Origin: Pseudonocardia humida
GTDB lineage: Bacteria > Actinomycetota > Actinomycetes > Mycobacteriales > Pseudonocardiaceae
Assembly: GCF_023898865.1 (NCBI RefSeq)
Contig: NZ_JAGSOV010000073.1
Coordinates: forward strand, 30,820 to 94,819
Length of the DNA stretch: 64,000 nt
Direction: 5' to 3'
The notes under the pieces are model-generated. The model had not been told where the DNA came from and made no database searches. It saw nothing but the letters and a program-made list of their open reading frames with translations. Positions within the stretch are counted from its first letter, which is position 1; each line of letters opens with the position of its first letter. Below, one piece after another: positions 7,408 through 16,583 of the stretch. The translations under genes and the position numbers were made by a program.

Positions 7408-8905
7408 CGGGCGCCCGGGAGCGACCGTCGACACCGGAGCACTGGCCTACGCCTCCGGCCCGGGCCGCTGGTTGGTCGTCGCGGCCGCACTGGGCTCGGG
7501 CGTCGCCTTCCTCGACGGATCGGTGGTCACCCTCGCGCTGCCCGCGATCGGGCGCGATCTCGGCGGTGGGTTCACCCTTGCGCAGTGGGTGGTGGACGGC
7601 TACCTGCTGACCCTCGGGGCGCTCCTGCTGCTGGGCGGGGCGCTGGGCGACCGCCTCGGGCGGCGCCGGGTCTTCCTCGCCGGCCTCGTGGTCTTCACCG
7701 CCGCGTCGCTGGCCTGCGGGCTCGCGCCGTCCGGGGCGGCGCTGGTCGTCGCCCGGCTCGTGCAGGGCGTCGGCGGGGCGCTGCTGGTGCCCGGGAGCCT
7801 CGCCCTGATCGACTCCTCGATCCGGCCGGCGGACCGCGGGCGCGCGATCGGCACCTGGGCCGGCCTGGCCGGCATCGCCTCGGCCACCGGGCCGTTCGTC
7901 GGCGGGTACCTGATCGACGTCCTGTCCTGGCGCTGGGTGTTCCTCCTCAACGTCCCGCTCGCGGCCGCGGCCGCGCTGCTCACCCTGCGGCACGCGCCGG
8001 AGAGCCGGGACCGCCGCCCCGGCCGCCTCGACGTCGCCGGGTCGGTCGCGGTGACCGTCGGGCTCGCGGGCACGATCTTCGCCCTGATCGAGGTCCCGGC
8101 CCGCGGCTGGGACCCGGTCTCGGTGCTCGCCGCGGCCGCCGGGCTGATCGGCGTGGTGGCGTTCCCGGTGGTGGAGCGGCGGCGGAGCACGCCGCTGGTC
8201 CCGCCGGGGCTGTTCGGGTCCGCCCAGTTCGTCGGGGCCAACCTGGTGACCCTGGCCGTCTACGCCGCGCTGGGCGGGGCGCTGTTCCTGCTCGCGCTGC
8301 ACCTGCAGCAGACGCTGGGCTACCCGGCGCTGGCCGCCGGTGCGGCGACCCTGCCGATGACCGCGCTGCTCGTGACCCTGTCGGGGCGGGTCGGCGCGCT
8401 CGCGCAGCGGATCGGGCCGCGGTGGCCGATGACGGTGGGCCCCGTGCTCGCCGCGGTCGGTCTGGGCCTGCTGGGCTCCGTCCGACCGGGATCGGAGTAC
8501 CTCACCGGGGTGCTGCCCGGTGTGACCGTGCTCGGCGCCGGGATCGCGCTCACCGCGGCCCCGTTGTCCTCCGCGGTGCTCGCCTCGGTCCCCGCCGGCC
8601 ACGTCGGCGCGGCGTCGGGCGTCAACAACGCGGTCTCCCGCATCGCCGGGCTGCTCGCGGTGGCGGTGCTGCCGGTGGTCGCCGGGATCGACATGTCGGT
8701 CACCGGCGCGCCGCTCGGTCCCGGGTTCGGACCCGCCATGTGGATCTGCGCCGGGCTGTGCGCCGTCGGTGGCGCGGTCGCCGCCGCGACGGTCGGGCGG
8801 GGCGCCCGCGTCCACGTCCACCCCCTGCCCGCGGTCGACCACCCCTGCACGGGTCGCGAGGTCCTGGCCCCGTCGAACGGATCCGGAAGGAGCGTCGCCC
8901 GATGA
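7391..8905 (+). CDS. MFS exporter, DHA2 (EmrB/QacA) type
   Basis: A 504-residue major-facilitator transporter with about fourteen hydrophobic segments. GSGVAFLDGSVVTLALPAIG (helix 1) and the loop motif GDRLGRRRVFLAGL are typical of the DHA2 proton-driven exporters; LVQGVGGALLVPGSLALI continues the pattern. The last 45 residues are a cytoplasmic tail. Exported substrate unknown; the position between the arginine pathway and lipid/sugar-modifying genes does not settle it. Confidence 0.85.
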   Translation: MRTARDGRPGATVDTGALAYASGPGRWLVVAAALGSGVAFLDGSVVTLALPAIGRDLGGGFTLAQWVVDGYLLTLGALLLLGGALGDRLGRRRVFLAGLVVFTAASLACGLAPSGAALVVARLVQGVGGALLVPGSLALIDSSIRPADRGRAIGTWAGLAGIASATGPFVGGYLIDVLSWRWVFLLNVPLAAAAALLTLRHAPESRDRRPGRLDVAGSVAVTVGLAGTIFALIEVPARGWDPVSVLAAAAGLIGVVAFPVVERRRSTPLVPPGLFGSAQFVGANLVTLAVYAALGGALFLLALHLQQTLGYPALAAGAATLPMTALLVTLSGRVGALAQRIGPRWPMTVGPVLAAVGLGLLGSVRPGSEYLTGVLPGVTVLGAGIALTAAPLSSAVLASVPAGHVGAASGVNNAVSRIAGLLAVAVLPVVAGIDMSVTGAPLGPGFGPAMWICAGLCAVGGAVAAATVGRGARVHVHPLPAVDHPCTGREVLAPSNGSGRSVAR

Positions 8906-9813
8906 GGGAGTACGGCAGGCGGGCGCTGCGCGGTCTGCCCCGGCCGGTCGCGGCGGTGGTGGGCGGCGGGGGCGTGCTCGGGGCGGCGCAGGTCGGGGTG
9001 GGCTACGCGCTGGAGCAGCACGGGTTCGCCCCGGACCTGATCGTCGGCACCTCGGTGGGCGCACTCAACGGGGCGATCGCGGCAGGCCATCCCGGCTCGG
9101 CCGCGCCCTGGCTGGACCACGTGTGGACCCGGGCGCGCCGCCGCGAGGTCTTCCCGCTCGACTTCCGGCCCTCGCGGACCAGCCTGTGCGCCGATCGCGG
9201 GCTGCGCCGGCTGATCGCCCGGGCCGGCCTGCCGTCGCGGATCGAGCAGCTGGCGGTCCCGTTCACCGCGGTGGCCATGGACCTGGACGCCGGCGCCGAG
9301 GTGCTGCTCGACCACGGGGACCTCGAGTCGGCGCTGCTGGCCAGCGCGGCCGTTCCCGGGGTCCTGCCCCCGGTGGTCCGCGGGGGCCGGACCCTCGTCG
9401 ACGGCGGGGTGATCGCCTACGTCCCGGTGCGGGCGGCCCGGCAGGCCGGGGCGGCCAGCGTGGTGGTGCTGTCGACCGGGCCGCAGAGCCGGCCGCCGTT
9501 CCCGACCGTCCCGCGCCCGCGGGCCGGGGCGATCGCCGCCCGGGCCGCGCTGCTGATGCTGCACCGGCAGGTCGAGCGCGACCTGCACGAGGTGGCCGCG
9601 CACATCCCGACCGTCGTGGTGCCGACGGGCATCGAGGCATGGCCCGCCCCCTGGGACTTCGGCCACTCCGAGCGGCTGATCGGCGTCGCGTCCCGCACCG
9701 CGGGGCGCTTCCTCGACCGGCTGCACGTCCGCGGGCCCGGCCTGTACCGGGCCGATGATCCGCCACAGCGCCGGTGCGACGCGCCGGCCCAGCGCAGGGA
9801 GGTCGGGCAGTGA
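8902..9813 (+). CDS. Patatin-like phospholipase
   Basis: A 303-residue acyl hydrolase with the patatin catalytic dyad: the oxyanion loop GGGGVLGAAQ (about 21-30), Ser51 in GTSVG, and Asp167 in LVDGG. Such enzymes cleave acyl esters of phospholipids, or other lipids in the bacterial rssA-like branch. No signal peptide or membrane helix, so it is probably cytoplasmic. ATGA overlap with the exporter and GTGA overlap with the glycosyltransferase place it in the operon. Confidence 0.88.
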   Translation: MREYGRRALRGLPRPVAAVVGGGGVLGAAQVGVGYALEQHGFAPDLIVGTSVGALNGAIAAGHPGSAAPWLDHVWTRARRREVFPLDFRPSRTSLCADRGLRRLIARAGLPSRIEQLAVPFTAVAMDLDAGAEVLLDHGDLESALLASAAVPGVLPPVVRGGRTLVDGGVIAYVPVRAARQAGAASVVVLSTGPQSRPPFPTVPRPRAGAIAARAALLMLHRQVERDLHEVAAHIPTVVVPTGIEAWPAPWDFGHSERLIGVASRTAGRFLDRLHVRGPGLYRADDPPQRRCDAPAQRREVGQ

Positions 9814-11108
9814 GCAAGCCTGCGAGCGAACCATCGGCACAGCCGCCCGTGCGAAGCGCCGACCGAGCGCAGCGAGCGAGTGCGATGAGCACCATCGCGT
9901 TCCTCAACATCGGCATGCACGGGCACGTCAACCCGACGTTGCCGGTGGTGGCCGAGCTCGTCCGGCGCGGCCACCGCGTCAGCTACCACACCTCGCCCGC
10001 GTTCGCCGAGCAGATCGCGGCCACCGGCGCGACCGTGCACCTCTACCCCGGGGGCGACGCGCCGATCGTCGACGAGCCGACCCCGGTCGCGATGGTGGAG
10101 GGGCTCACCCGCACCGCGGTCCGCGTGCTGCCCGCCGTGCTGAGCGACCTGCGGCGCGTCCGGCCGGACCTGGTCGTGCACGGCTCGGCCTGCCCGTGGG
10201 GCGCCGTCGCCGCCCGCGAGCTCGCGGTGCCGGCGGCGTCGTCGTTCACCACGTTCGCGTTCAACCGGCACGTCCCCAGCCCCACCCGCGGTTCGTGGGC
10301 GCTGCTGGCCGCCGCGGCGGCCCGGCCCCGGTCGGTCCGGCGCTACCTGCGGTCGCGCTGGACGCTGCACCGCCGCTTCGACGCCCGGGGGCTGGCGCCG
10401 CTCGACCTGGTCGACATCCGCCAGCCGCTCAACCTGGTCTACACCTCGCGGGCGTTCCACCCCGCCGCCGACACCTTCGACCGGTCCTACGCGTTCGTCG
10501 GCCCGAGCCTGGGATCCCGTCCGCCCGACCCGTCGTTCCCGGTCGACCGGCTGCGGGACCCGGTGCTGTACGCCTCGCTGGGCACGGTGTTCGACGCCGG
10601 CCCACGGCAGTTGCGCGACCTCGCCGCCGCGCTCGCCCCGCTGGGCGCCACCGTGGTCGTCGCCACCGGGCGCACCGATCCCGCGGCGCTGGGTCCGCTG
10701 CCGGCCCACGTGCTCGCCCTCCGTTCGGTCCCGCAACCGGAGGTGCTGGACCGCGCCGCGCTGTTCGTCACCCACGGCGGGGTGAACGGCGTCAACGAGG
10801 CCCTGTACGCCGGGGTCCCGATGGTGGTGCTGCCGCAGGGCGGTGACCAGCCGATGGTGGCCCGCCGCGTCGTGGAGCTCGGTGCCGGCCTGTCGATCCG
10901 TCCCCGGGACGCGGGCGTGGGCCCCGTACGCGCACTGGCCCGGCGCCTGCTCGACGACACCCGCTTCCGGGCCGCCGCGGCCGCCCTGCGGGTCGCCCAG
11001 CGCGAGGCGGGCGGCTACCGGCGCGCCGCCGACGAGCTCGAGCGCTACCTGCGCCCGGCCGGCGCCGTCCGCCGACCGGTCCACGCCGATCCGCCACGGC
11101 TGGGCTGA
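9810..11108 (+). CDS. Glycosyltransferase, MGT/UGT (GT-B) family
   Basis: A GT-B sugar transferase of the macrolide/glycolipid type. The N-terminal motif IAFLNIGMHGHVNPTLPV holds the usual catalytic-base His, and the C-terminal donor site is seen as FVTHGGVNGVNEALYAGVPM followed by PQGGDQP. Translation may begin at the GTG at 9810 overlapping the patatin stop (432 residues) or at the ATG at 9885 (407 residues); the latter fits the family start. The 75 bases between carry a short GAGCGCAGCGAGCG-type repeat that looks inserted at the gene junction. Acceptor unknown; a lipid is attractive given the adjacent patatin. Confidence 0.85.
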   Translation: MSKPASEPSAQPPVRSADRAQRASAMSTIAFLNIGMHGHVNPTLPVVAELVRRGHRVSYHTSPAFAEQIAATGATVHLYPGGDAPIVDEPTPVAMVEGLTRTAVRVLPAVLSDLRRVRPDLVVHGSACPWGAVAARELAVPAASSFTTFAFNRHVPSPTRGSWALLAAAAARPRSVRRYLRSRWTLHRRFDARGLAPLDLVDIRQPLNLVYTSRAFHPAADTFDRSYAFVGPSLGSRPPDPSFPVDRLRDPVLYASLGTVFDAGPRQLRDLAAALAPLGATVVVATGRTDPAALGPLPAHVLALRSVPQPEVLDRAALFVTHGGVNGVNEALYAGVPMVVLPQGGDQPMVARRVVELGAGLSIRPRDAGVGPVRALARRLLDDTRFRAAAAALRVAQREAGGYRRAADELERYLRPAGAVRRPVHADPPRLG

Positions 11109-11111
11109 GCG

Positions 11112-11603
11112 GTGTCTCCCACCGTCGTCGTCCTGCTGCTGCTCGCCGGGCTGTCCGAGGCCGTCGGGCGCCTCCTGCCCCTGGTGGCGCGCCGGTCCGG
11201 GGCCTCGCCGTCGACCACGGTCGGGCTGCTGCTGACCGGTGCACTGGTCGAGGGCACCGTGTTCGCGCTCTGGCCGCTCACCGCGTGGACCCTCGCCGAG
11301 CTGGTGCCGCCCGCCGCGCCACCCGCCGGCGCCGCGCCGACCTGGACACCGGGCCTGCTCGCCCCGCTGCTGCTCGCGGCGGTCCTCGCGTTCCCGGTGC
11401 TCGGGCCCCTGCTGCACCTGCTGCTCCTGGTGGGGGTCGGGGCCGGTCTCGCCGGCCCGCTCGCCGCCGCCACCGGGCTGGGCTGGGCGGCGGCCGCCGG
11501 GTGCGTGGCCGTCGCCGGGATCGGGCTCGGCCTCGCCGTCGAGGCCGTCCGGCGTCTGGTCGCCAGGATCGGGGTCGACCGGGCGGCGGAGCCGGTCCCA
11601 TGA
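11112..11603 (+). CDS. Small hydrophobic membrane protein
   Basis: A 163-residue protein beginning with GTG three bases after the glycosyltransferase. It has about four hydrophobic segments (residues 3-14, 36-60, 82-110 and 118-150) separated by Pro/Ala-rich loops, and a charged C-terminus. I do not recognise the family. It overlaps the next gene by ATGA; both may act with the glycosyltransferase at the membrane. Confidence 0.7.
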   Translation: MSPTVVVLLLLAGLSEAVGRLLPLVARRSGASPSTTVGLLLTGALVEGTVFALWPLTAWTLAELVPPAAPPAGAAPTWTPGLLAPLLLAAVLAFPVLGPLLHLLLLVGVGAGLAGPLAAATGLGWAAAAGCVAVAGIGLGLAVEAVRRLVARIGVDRAAEPVP

Positions 11604-12538
11604 CCGAGCTGCTGGTCGTGCTGCTGGTCGGCGGGGTGGGGCCGGTCCTGCTCGCCGAGGCCCTGCTCGCCCGCTACGAGGTGCTCGTCTACGCCGCCGG
11701 CTGGCGGGCCCCGGGCACCGAGCTCCCGGAGGGCGTGCCCTACGCCCTGGGTGCTCCGCCCGACCGACCCCCGGACGCCTACCTCGTCTACCTCGACGGC
11801 ATCGGCAAGCGCCGCTTCCGCGACAGCCGCGACGGCGGCCGGCTGGTCCGGGCGCTGGTCGCCGGAGCGCCGGAGCTGCGGGTGCTGGGGCAGGTGCTGC
11901 CCTACTCCCCGCTGGCCGACCCGCTGGCCGACCGGCGGGTGTGGGCGTGGCTGCGCCGCCACGTCGGGCTGCTGCTGTTCCTGCACAACGCCATGCAGAC
12001 CTTCGTCGCCGCCGACCGCCGGTACCGCCCCCTCTACAACCGCGCCGTCGGCACCCAGGTCGTCGCCCAGCTCCGGCTCGCGGGCTACCGGCCCGGCAGC
12101 GGCATCCCGGTGGTGCTGCTCAGCTACAGCGGCGGCACCCAGGTCGCCACCGGTGCGGTCGACGAGCTGCACGCCCGGCTGGGCGCCCCGCTCGTGCTGA
12201 TCAACCTCGGCGGGTTCCACAACGGCGCCAACGACCTCACCCACGCCGCCCACGTCCACCGGCTCACCAGCGCCTGCGACCGGATCGAGCGGGTCGGCGC
12301 CTGGATCTTCCCGCAGCGCTGGCCGCTGCTTCGGGGCAGCGCGTGGAACCGGGTCGATCGGGCCGGGAAGGTCACGGTGCACCGGCTCGACCCGGCCACC
12401 CACGTCGGGCCGCGCAGCTACATCAGCCCCCTGGCCCGGCTGCCCGACGGCCGCACCCACCTCGACCGCACCGCCGACACCGTGATCGCGCTCGTCCGGG
12501 CCCGCACCGGCGCCGGTGCGTCGCGCGACGACCCGTAG
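11600..12538 (+). CDS. Putative alpha/beta-hydrolase-like protein, end of operon
   Basis: A 312-residue protein with a hydrophobic N-terminus (residues 1-20, possible anchor). The centre contains PVVLLSYSGGTQVATGA, resembling the nucleophile elbow of alpha/beta hydrolases but with Tyr-Ser-Gly-Gly rather than a strict GxSxG. PLVLINLGGFHNGANDLTHAAHVHRLTS follows and could supply the acid/His positions. No firm family assignment. It ends the gene run and faces a LuxR regulator 21 bases away. Confidence 0.65.
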   Translation: MTELLVVLLVGGVGPVLLAEALLARYEVLVYAAGWRAPGTELPEGVPYALGAPPDRPPDAYLVYLDGIGKRRFRDSRDGGRLVRALVAGAPELRVLGQVLPYSPLADPLADRRVWAWLRRHVGLLLFLHNAMQTFVAADRRYRPLYNRAVGTQVVAQLRLAGYRPGSGIPVVLLSYSGGTQVATGAVDELHARLGAPLVLINLGGFHNGANDLTHAAHVHRLTSACDRIERVGAWIFPQRWPLLRGSAWNRVDRAGKVTVHRLDPATHVGPRSYISPLARLPDGRTHLDRTADTVIALVRARTGAGASRDDP

Positions 12539-12545
12539 CCGCGGG

Positions 12546-12559
12546 CGCGCCAGGGCGCG
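12546..12559. terminator. Small hairpin between convergent genes
   Basis: CGCGCC (12546-12551) and GGCGCG (12554-12559) form a 6-bp stem in the 21-base gap between the operon end and the convergent LuxR gene. There is no T-run, as is usual in such GC-rich actinomycetes; termination is inferred from position. Confidence 0.35.
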
Positions 12560-15331
12560 TCAGGTGCCGGTCAGCGCTCCGCGGAGCTTGCCGCGCGAAT
12601 CGACGGCGAGCTTGGTGAAGATCTTGTGCAGGTGCCACTCGACCGTGCGCGGGCTGATGAACAGCTCGGCGCCGATCTCGGGGTTGGTCTTCCCATCGCC
12701 GGCCAGCCGGGCGATCTGCGCCTCCTGCGCGGTGAGGACCCCCCGCGCCGCGACCGCACCCCGGCTCACCGTCGCGCCGGTGGCCACAAGCTCCCGACGG
12801 GCGCGCTCGGCGAACGCCTCGGCGCCGAAGCCGCGCAGCATCTCGTGGGCGACGCGGAGCTGCTCGCGCGCGTCGCCGCGCCGGTCCTCCCGCCGCAGCC
12901 ACTCGCCGTACACCAGGTGGGTGCGGGCGAGGTGGACGGCGACGCGGCAGCGCTCGAGCCGCTCGACGGCCTCGCGGTACAGCGCGTCGGCCGCCTCGCC
13001 GTCGGCGAGCAGCGCGCGGGACACGGCCAGCACGCCGAGGGCCCAGTCCGTGCCGCTGGCGACGGCGCGTTCCTCGAGCAGCCGCAGGGCCGCCGCGGCG
13101 GCCTCGGGCGCCCCGGCCCGCGCACCGGCCTCGACGAGCTCGACGAGGGCGAACCCGAAGACCCCCAGATCCTCGTGCTCGCAGGCCCGTTGCGCACCGG
13201 CCAGTGCGTCCTCGTAGCGGCCCAGCCCGTTGCACAGCACCGCGACCAGGTAGTCGCCCAGGCCGACGGCCCGCCCCTCGCCCCAACCGCTCGCCTCCCG
13301 GGCCTGGGCCTGGATCAGCGCCACCGCCTCCGCGTCGCCCCGCCACGCGGCGAGCAGCAGCGGGGCGTACCCCAGCGGCGCGTTGCCGGTCAGCCTCGTG
13401 ATCGCCGCCGACTCCTCGATCAGCGTCGAGGCGATGTCGAACTCACCCGCGTGCACGTGCACGGCAGCCCGGTAGCTCAGGGCCAGGGGCAGGAAGTTGA
13501 GCGCGCCGGCCTCCCGAGCCCGGTGGACCGCGTGCGCGGCCAGCTCGTGCCAGGTCCGGTCGTCCCACAGGTCGCCGGCGACCAGCCAGGTCAACCAGAG
13601 CCAGCGCATCACGTCGTCCTGGTTGCGCTCGGCGTCGCGCCGAAACCCCCGCAGAGCGCGCTCCAACGGCGCCGCACCCGCGACGTAACCGTCGGTGTAC
13701 CGGATCGCCAGGCCGTCCAGGAGCGCGTCCGCGAGCCGCGGGGGTCGCGGTCCCGGCGGGGCGGCGCGGGCGGCCTCGGCGACCTCCCGCACCCCGCTGC
13801 GTCCGCTCAGGCGCCCGGCGAAGACCGCTGCCCCGATCGCTTCCAGGTACGCCTCGCGCGCCTGACCCCCGTCGAGCCGTTCCAGCTGGTGGGCCGCGTC
13901 GAGCAGCAGCGGCAGCGCGTCACCCCCGCGCCGGCGGGCGAAGACGATCTGGGCGCGGATCCGGGCCAGCCACCCCCGCCGGAGCTCGTCCAGCGGGGCG
14001 ATCTCCGCGGCGGCGAGCAGGTCGAGCGCCGCATCGGGGGCGCCGGCCTCGAAGGCGGCGCGGGCCGCGGCCACCGCCCGCGCTCCGCGTCCGGCCGGAT
14101 CCGGCGTCAGCTCGGTCGCCCGCCGCAGGAACGCCGCCGCGGCGGCCACGCCGCCGCGGGCCTGGGCCCGGTCGGCCGACCGCTCCAGCTCGGCGGCCAC
14201 CGCCTCGTCCGGTTCCACCGCCGCGTGGGCGCGGTGCCAGGCCCGGCGATCCGGGTCCGATCCGGGGTCGGTGGCCTCGGCCAGCGCGCGGTGCACCTCC
14301 TGGCGGTCCTGCGGGTGCGCGGCGCGGTAGGCGGCCGAACGCACCAGGGGGTGGTGGAACCGCACGCGCGCACCGAGCTCGATCAGCCCCACCGCCTCGG
14401 CCGCCACGACCGCACCGATCTCGATCCCGAGCCGCTCGGCCACCCGCCTGAGCAGCGGGACGTCCCCGACCGGTTCGGCCGCCGCCACGAGCAGCAGCCG
14501 TCGCGTCGAGGCCGGCAGGGTCCCGATGCGGCGCAGGAAGCTCTGCTCGATCCGACCGGCCAGCGGCCGCGCGTCGGGCCGGACGAACCCGCCGGCCAGC
14601 TCGGCCGCGGTCCGCCCCCGCGGCAGCTCCAGCAGGGCCAGCGGATTGCCGCGGGTCTCGGCGACGATCCGGTCGCGCACCCGCTCGTCGAGCCGGCCGG
14701 GGACCGCCGACTCCAGCAGCGCGCGGGCGTCCTCGTCGCGCAGACCGGTGATCACCAGCTCCGGCAACCCGACCAGCTGGTCCTCGTCCGGTCCGGGCGA
14801 CAGGTCCGGGATCGGTCCGCGCACGGCGATCACCAGTGCCAGCCGCTCCGCCAGCAGCCTGCGCCCGACGAAGGCCAGCGTCTGCGCCGAGACCCGGTCC
14901 AGCCACTGGGCGTCGTCGACCACGCAGACCAGCGGCTGCTCCTCCGCCGCGTCGGCCAGCAGGCTGAGCACCGCCAACCCGACCAGGAAGCGGTCCGGTG
15001 GGTTCCCCGCGCTCAGCCCGAACGCGACGCACAGCGCGTCCCGCTGCGGCCCGGGGAGGTTGTCCAGGTGCCCCAGCAGCGGCGCGCACAGCTGGTGCAG
15101 CCCGGCGAAGGCCATCTCCATCTCGGACTCGACGCCAACCGCCCGCGCGACCCGGCACCCGGCCGCGCGCCCCAGCAGGTACTCCACCAGCGCGGACTTG
15201 CCCACCCCCGCCTCGCCGCGCAGGACCAGCACGCGGCTGCGGCCCTCCCGGGCGTCGGCGGTCAGCCGGTCCAGCGCCGCGCACTCGCTGCGCCGGCCGA
15301 GCAACCCGCGCCGAGGACCACCGTCCGACAT
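12560..15331 (-). CDS. LAL-type LuxR regulator 1 (ATPase + C-terminal HTH)
   Basis: A 923-residue large ATP-binding LuxR regulator. Walker A is GEAGVGKS (39-46), Walker B PLVCVVDDAQWLD (about 133-145), then a long helical, TPR-like middle part, and a LuxR DNA-binding domain in the last 60 residues (LTAQEAQIARLAGDGKTNPE, later SPRTVEWHLHKIF). Such proteins activate transcription in response to an unknown ligand sensed by the middle part. It is closely similar to LAL2 and especially LAL3, down to long stretches of the same DNA at the 3' end. The ATG at 15331 is chosen; in-frame GTG codons 3 and 6 bases upstream are possible. It carries no copy of the sigma-type promoter. Confidence 0.9.
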   Translation of the reverse strand: MSDGGPRRGLLGRRSECAALDRLTADAREGRSRVLVLRGEAGVGKSALVEYLLGRAAGCRVARAVGVESEMEMAFAGLHQLCAPLLGHLDNLPGPQRDALCVAFGLSAGNPPDRFLVGLAVLSLLADAAEEQPLVCVVDDAQWLDRVSAQTLAFVGRRLLAERLALVIAVRGPIPDLSPGPDEDQLVGLPELVITGLRDEDARALLESAVPGRLDERVRDRIVAETRGNPLALLELPRGRTAAELAGGFVRPDARPLAGRIEQSFLRRIGTLPASTRRLLLVAAAEPVGDVPLLRRVAERLGIEIGAVVAAEAVGLIELGARVRFHHPLVRSAAYRAAHPQDRQEVHRALAEATDPGSDPDRRAWHRAHAAVEPDEAVAAELERSADRAQARGGVAAAAAFLRRATELTPDPAGRGARAVAAARAAFEAGAPDAALDLLAAAEIAPLDELRRGWLARIRAQIVFARRRGGDALPLLLDAAHQLERLDGGQAREAYLEAIGAAVFAGRLSGRSGVREVAEAARAAPPGPRPPRLADALLDGLAIRYTDGYVAGAAPLERALRGFRRDAERNQDDVMRWLWLTWLVAGDLWDDRTWHELAAHAVHRAREAGALNFLPLALSYRAAVHVHAGEFDIASTLIEESAAITRLTGNAPLGYAPLLLAAWRGDAEAVALIQAQAREASGWGEGRAVGLGDYLVAVLCNGLGRYEDALAGAQRACEHEDLGVFGFALVELVEAGARAGAPEAAAAALRLLEERAVASGTDWALGVLAVSRALLADGEAADALYREAVERLERCRVAVHLARTHLVYGEWLRREDRRGDAREQLRVAHEMLRGFGAEAFAERARRELVATGATVSRGAVAARGVLTAQEAQIARLAGDGKTNPEIGAELFISPRTVEWHLHKIFTKLAVDSRGKLRGALTGT

Positions 15332-15470
15332 CACCACCCCCCGCTGATGCCCGATACCCGGCCCGGCCCTGCGGACCGGACAGATCATCGCACCGCGCAC
15401 CGGACGGACGACACGAAATGCCGCGGGCAGTCACGGCGGTCACGTCGGAGGTAGCCACGTTCCCCGACGG

Positions 15471-15499
15471 TGTCACGCACCCGGGGGCTGCGCGGTCCT
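15471..15499 (+). promoter_or_regulatory. SigJ/ECF41-like promoter of the alpha/beta hydrolase operon
   Basis: TGTCACG (15471-15477), 15 bases, CGGTCCT (15493-15499), ending 90 bases before the hydrolase ATG. The remainder of 15332-15589 holds no gene; two further GTCACG strings (about 15430-15444) lack a second element. Confidence 0.7.
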
Positions 15500-15589
15500 C
15501 CCTCGGACAGCGGCACGACGAACCGCGGAACCACGACCGGGCCCGACGCGATGTCCGGTCGTCGGAACCGGGAGACGAGGGAACCGATC

Positions 15590-16540
15590 ATGGCCGAGCC
15601 CGTCCTGGAGCGCGACGCGCAGCAGATCGCCGACGCGACCTCCACCCCGCCGCTGCTCTACGAGCTCGGCGTCGAAGGCGCCCGGAAGGTCCTCGACGAC
15701 ATCCAGGCCGCGCCCGTCCCCGAGCTCGAGGTCGACGAGAAGTGGATCACGGTCCCGGCGGACGTCGGCGACGTGCGGGTCCGCGTCGTCACCCCGCCCG
15801 GCACGACCGGCGTGCTCCCCGCCGTCCTCTACATCCACGGCGGCGGCTGGATCCTCGGCAACGCCGGCACCCACGACCGGCTCGTGCGCGAGCTCGCCGT
15901 CGGCGCAGGCGCCGCCGTCGTGTTCGTCGAGTACGACCGCTCGCCCGAGGCCCGCTACCCCGTCGCGATCGAGCAGGCCTACGCGACCGCTCGGTGGATC
16001 ACCCGGGACGGTCTCGCCGAGGGCCTCGACGCCTCCCGCCTCGCCGTCGCCGGGGACTCCGTCGGCGGCAACATGAGCGCCGCGGTGGCGCTGCTGGCCG
16101 CGCGGCGCGGCGAGGTCCGGTTCGTGCACCAGTCGCTGTACTACCCGGTCACCGACGCCGCGCAGGACACCGCCAGCTACCGCGAGTTCGCCGAGGGCCC
16201 CTACCTCACGGCCAAGGCCATGGCCTGGTTCTGGGACGCCTACCTCCCCGACCGCGACGCGCGCGGCGCCAGCACGGTGTCCCCGCTGCGGGCGAGCCTG
16301 GACGAGCTCTCCGGACTGCCCGAGACCTTCCTGGTCGTCGACGAGAACGACGTCCTGCGCGACGAGGGCGAGGCCTTCGCGCGCCGGCTCGTCGAGGCCG
16401 GGGTCCGGACCACCAGCGTGCGCTACAACGCCACGCTGCACGACTTCATGATGCTCAACCCGCTCCGCCGGACCGCCGCCACCACCGGCGCGGTCGAGCA
16501 GGCGGTCGACATCCTCCGCCGGGCCCTCGCGGCCGATTGA
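15590..16540 (+). CDS. Alpha/beta hydrolase, hormone-sensitive-lipase type
   Basis: A 316-residue esterase/lipase. The oxyanion motif is IHGGGWILG, the nucleophile lies in VAGDSVGGNMSAA (GDSxG), the acid is probably in FLVVDENDVLRDEGEAF and the His in ATLHDFMML. No signal peptide. The ATG is preceded by a GAGACGAGGGA purine stretch. The next hydrolase gene follows after 43 bases on the same strand, so they are likely cotranscribed from the sigma-type promoter. Substrate unknown. Confidence 0.88.
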   Translation: MAEPVLERDAQQIADATSTPPLLYELGVEGARKVLDDIQAAPVPELEVDEKWITVPADVGDVRVRVVTPPGTTGVLPAVLYIHGGGWILGNAGTHDRLVRELAVGAGAAVVFVEYDRSPEARYPVAIEQAYATARWITRDGLAEGLDASRLAVAGDSVGGNMSAAVALLAARRGEVRFVHQSLYYPVTDAAQDTASYREFAEGPYLTAKAMAWFWDAYLPDRDARGASTVSPLRASLDELSGLPETFLVVDENDVLRDEGEAFARRLVEAGVRTTSVRYNATLHDFMMLNPLRRTAATTGAVEQAVDILRRALAAD

Positions 16541-16583
16541 GCACGGCCATCCACCACCCGCACGCACCCGAGGAGACACGACC

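Noticed and set aside
6083..9064. A 993-codon open frame on the minus strand opposite arcC, the exporter and others
   Set aside because: Arg/Gly/Pro-rich low-complexity translation without domains; a mirror effect of very high GC at third codon positions in the real plus-strand genes.
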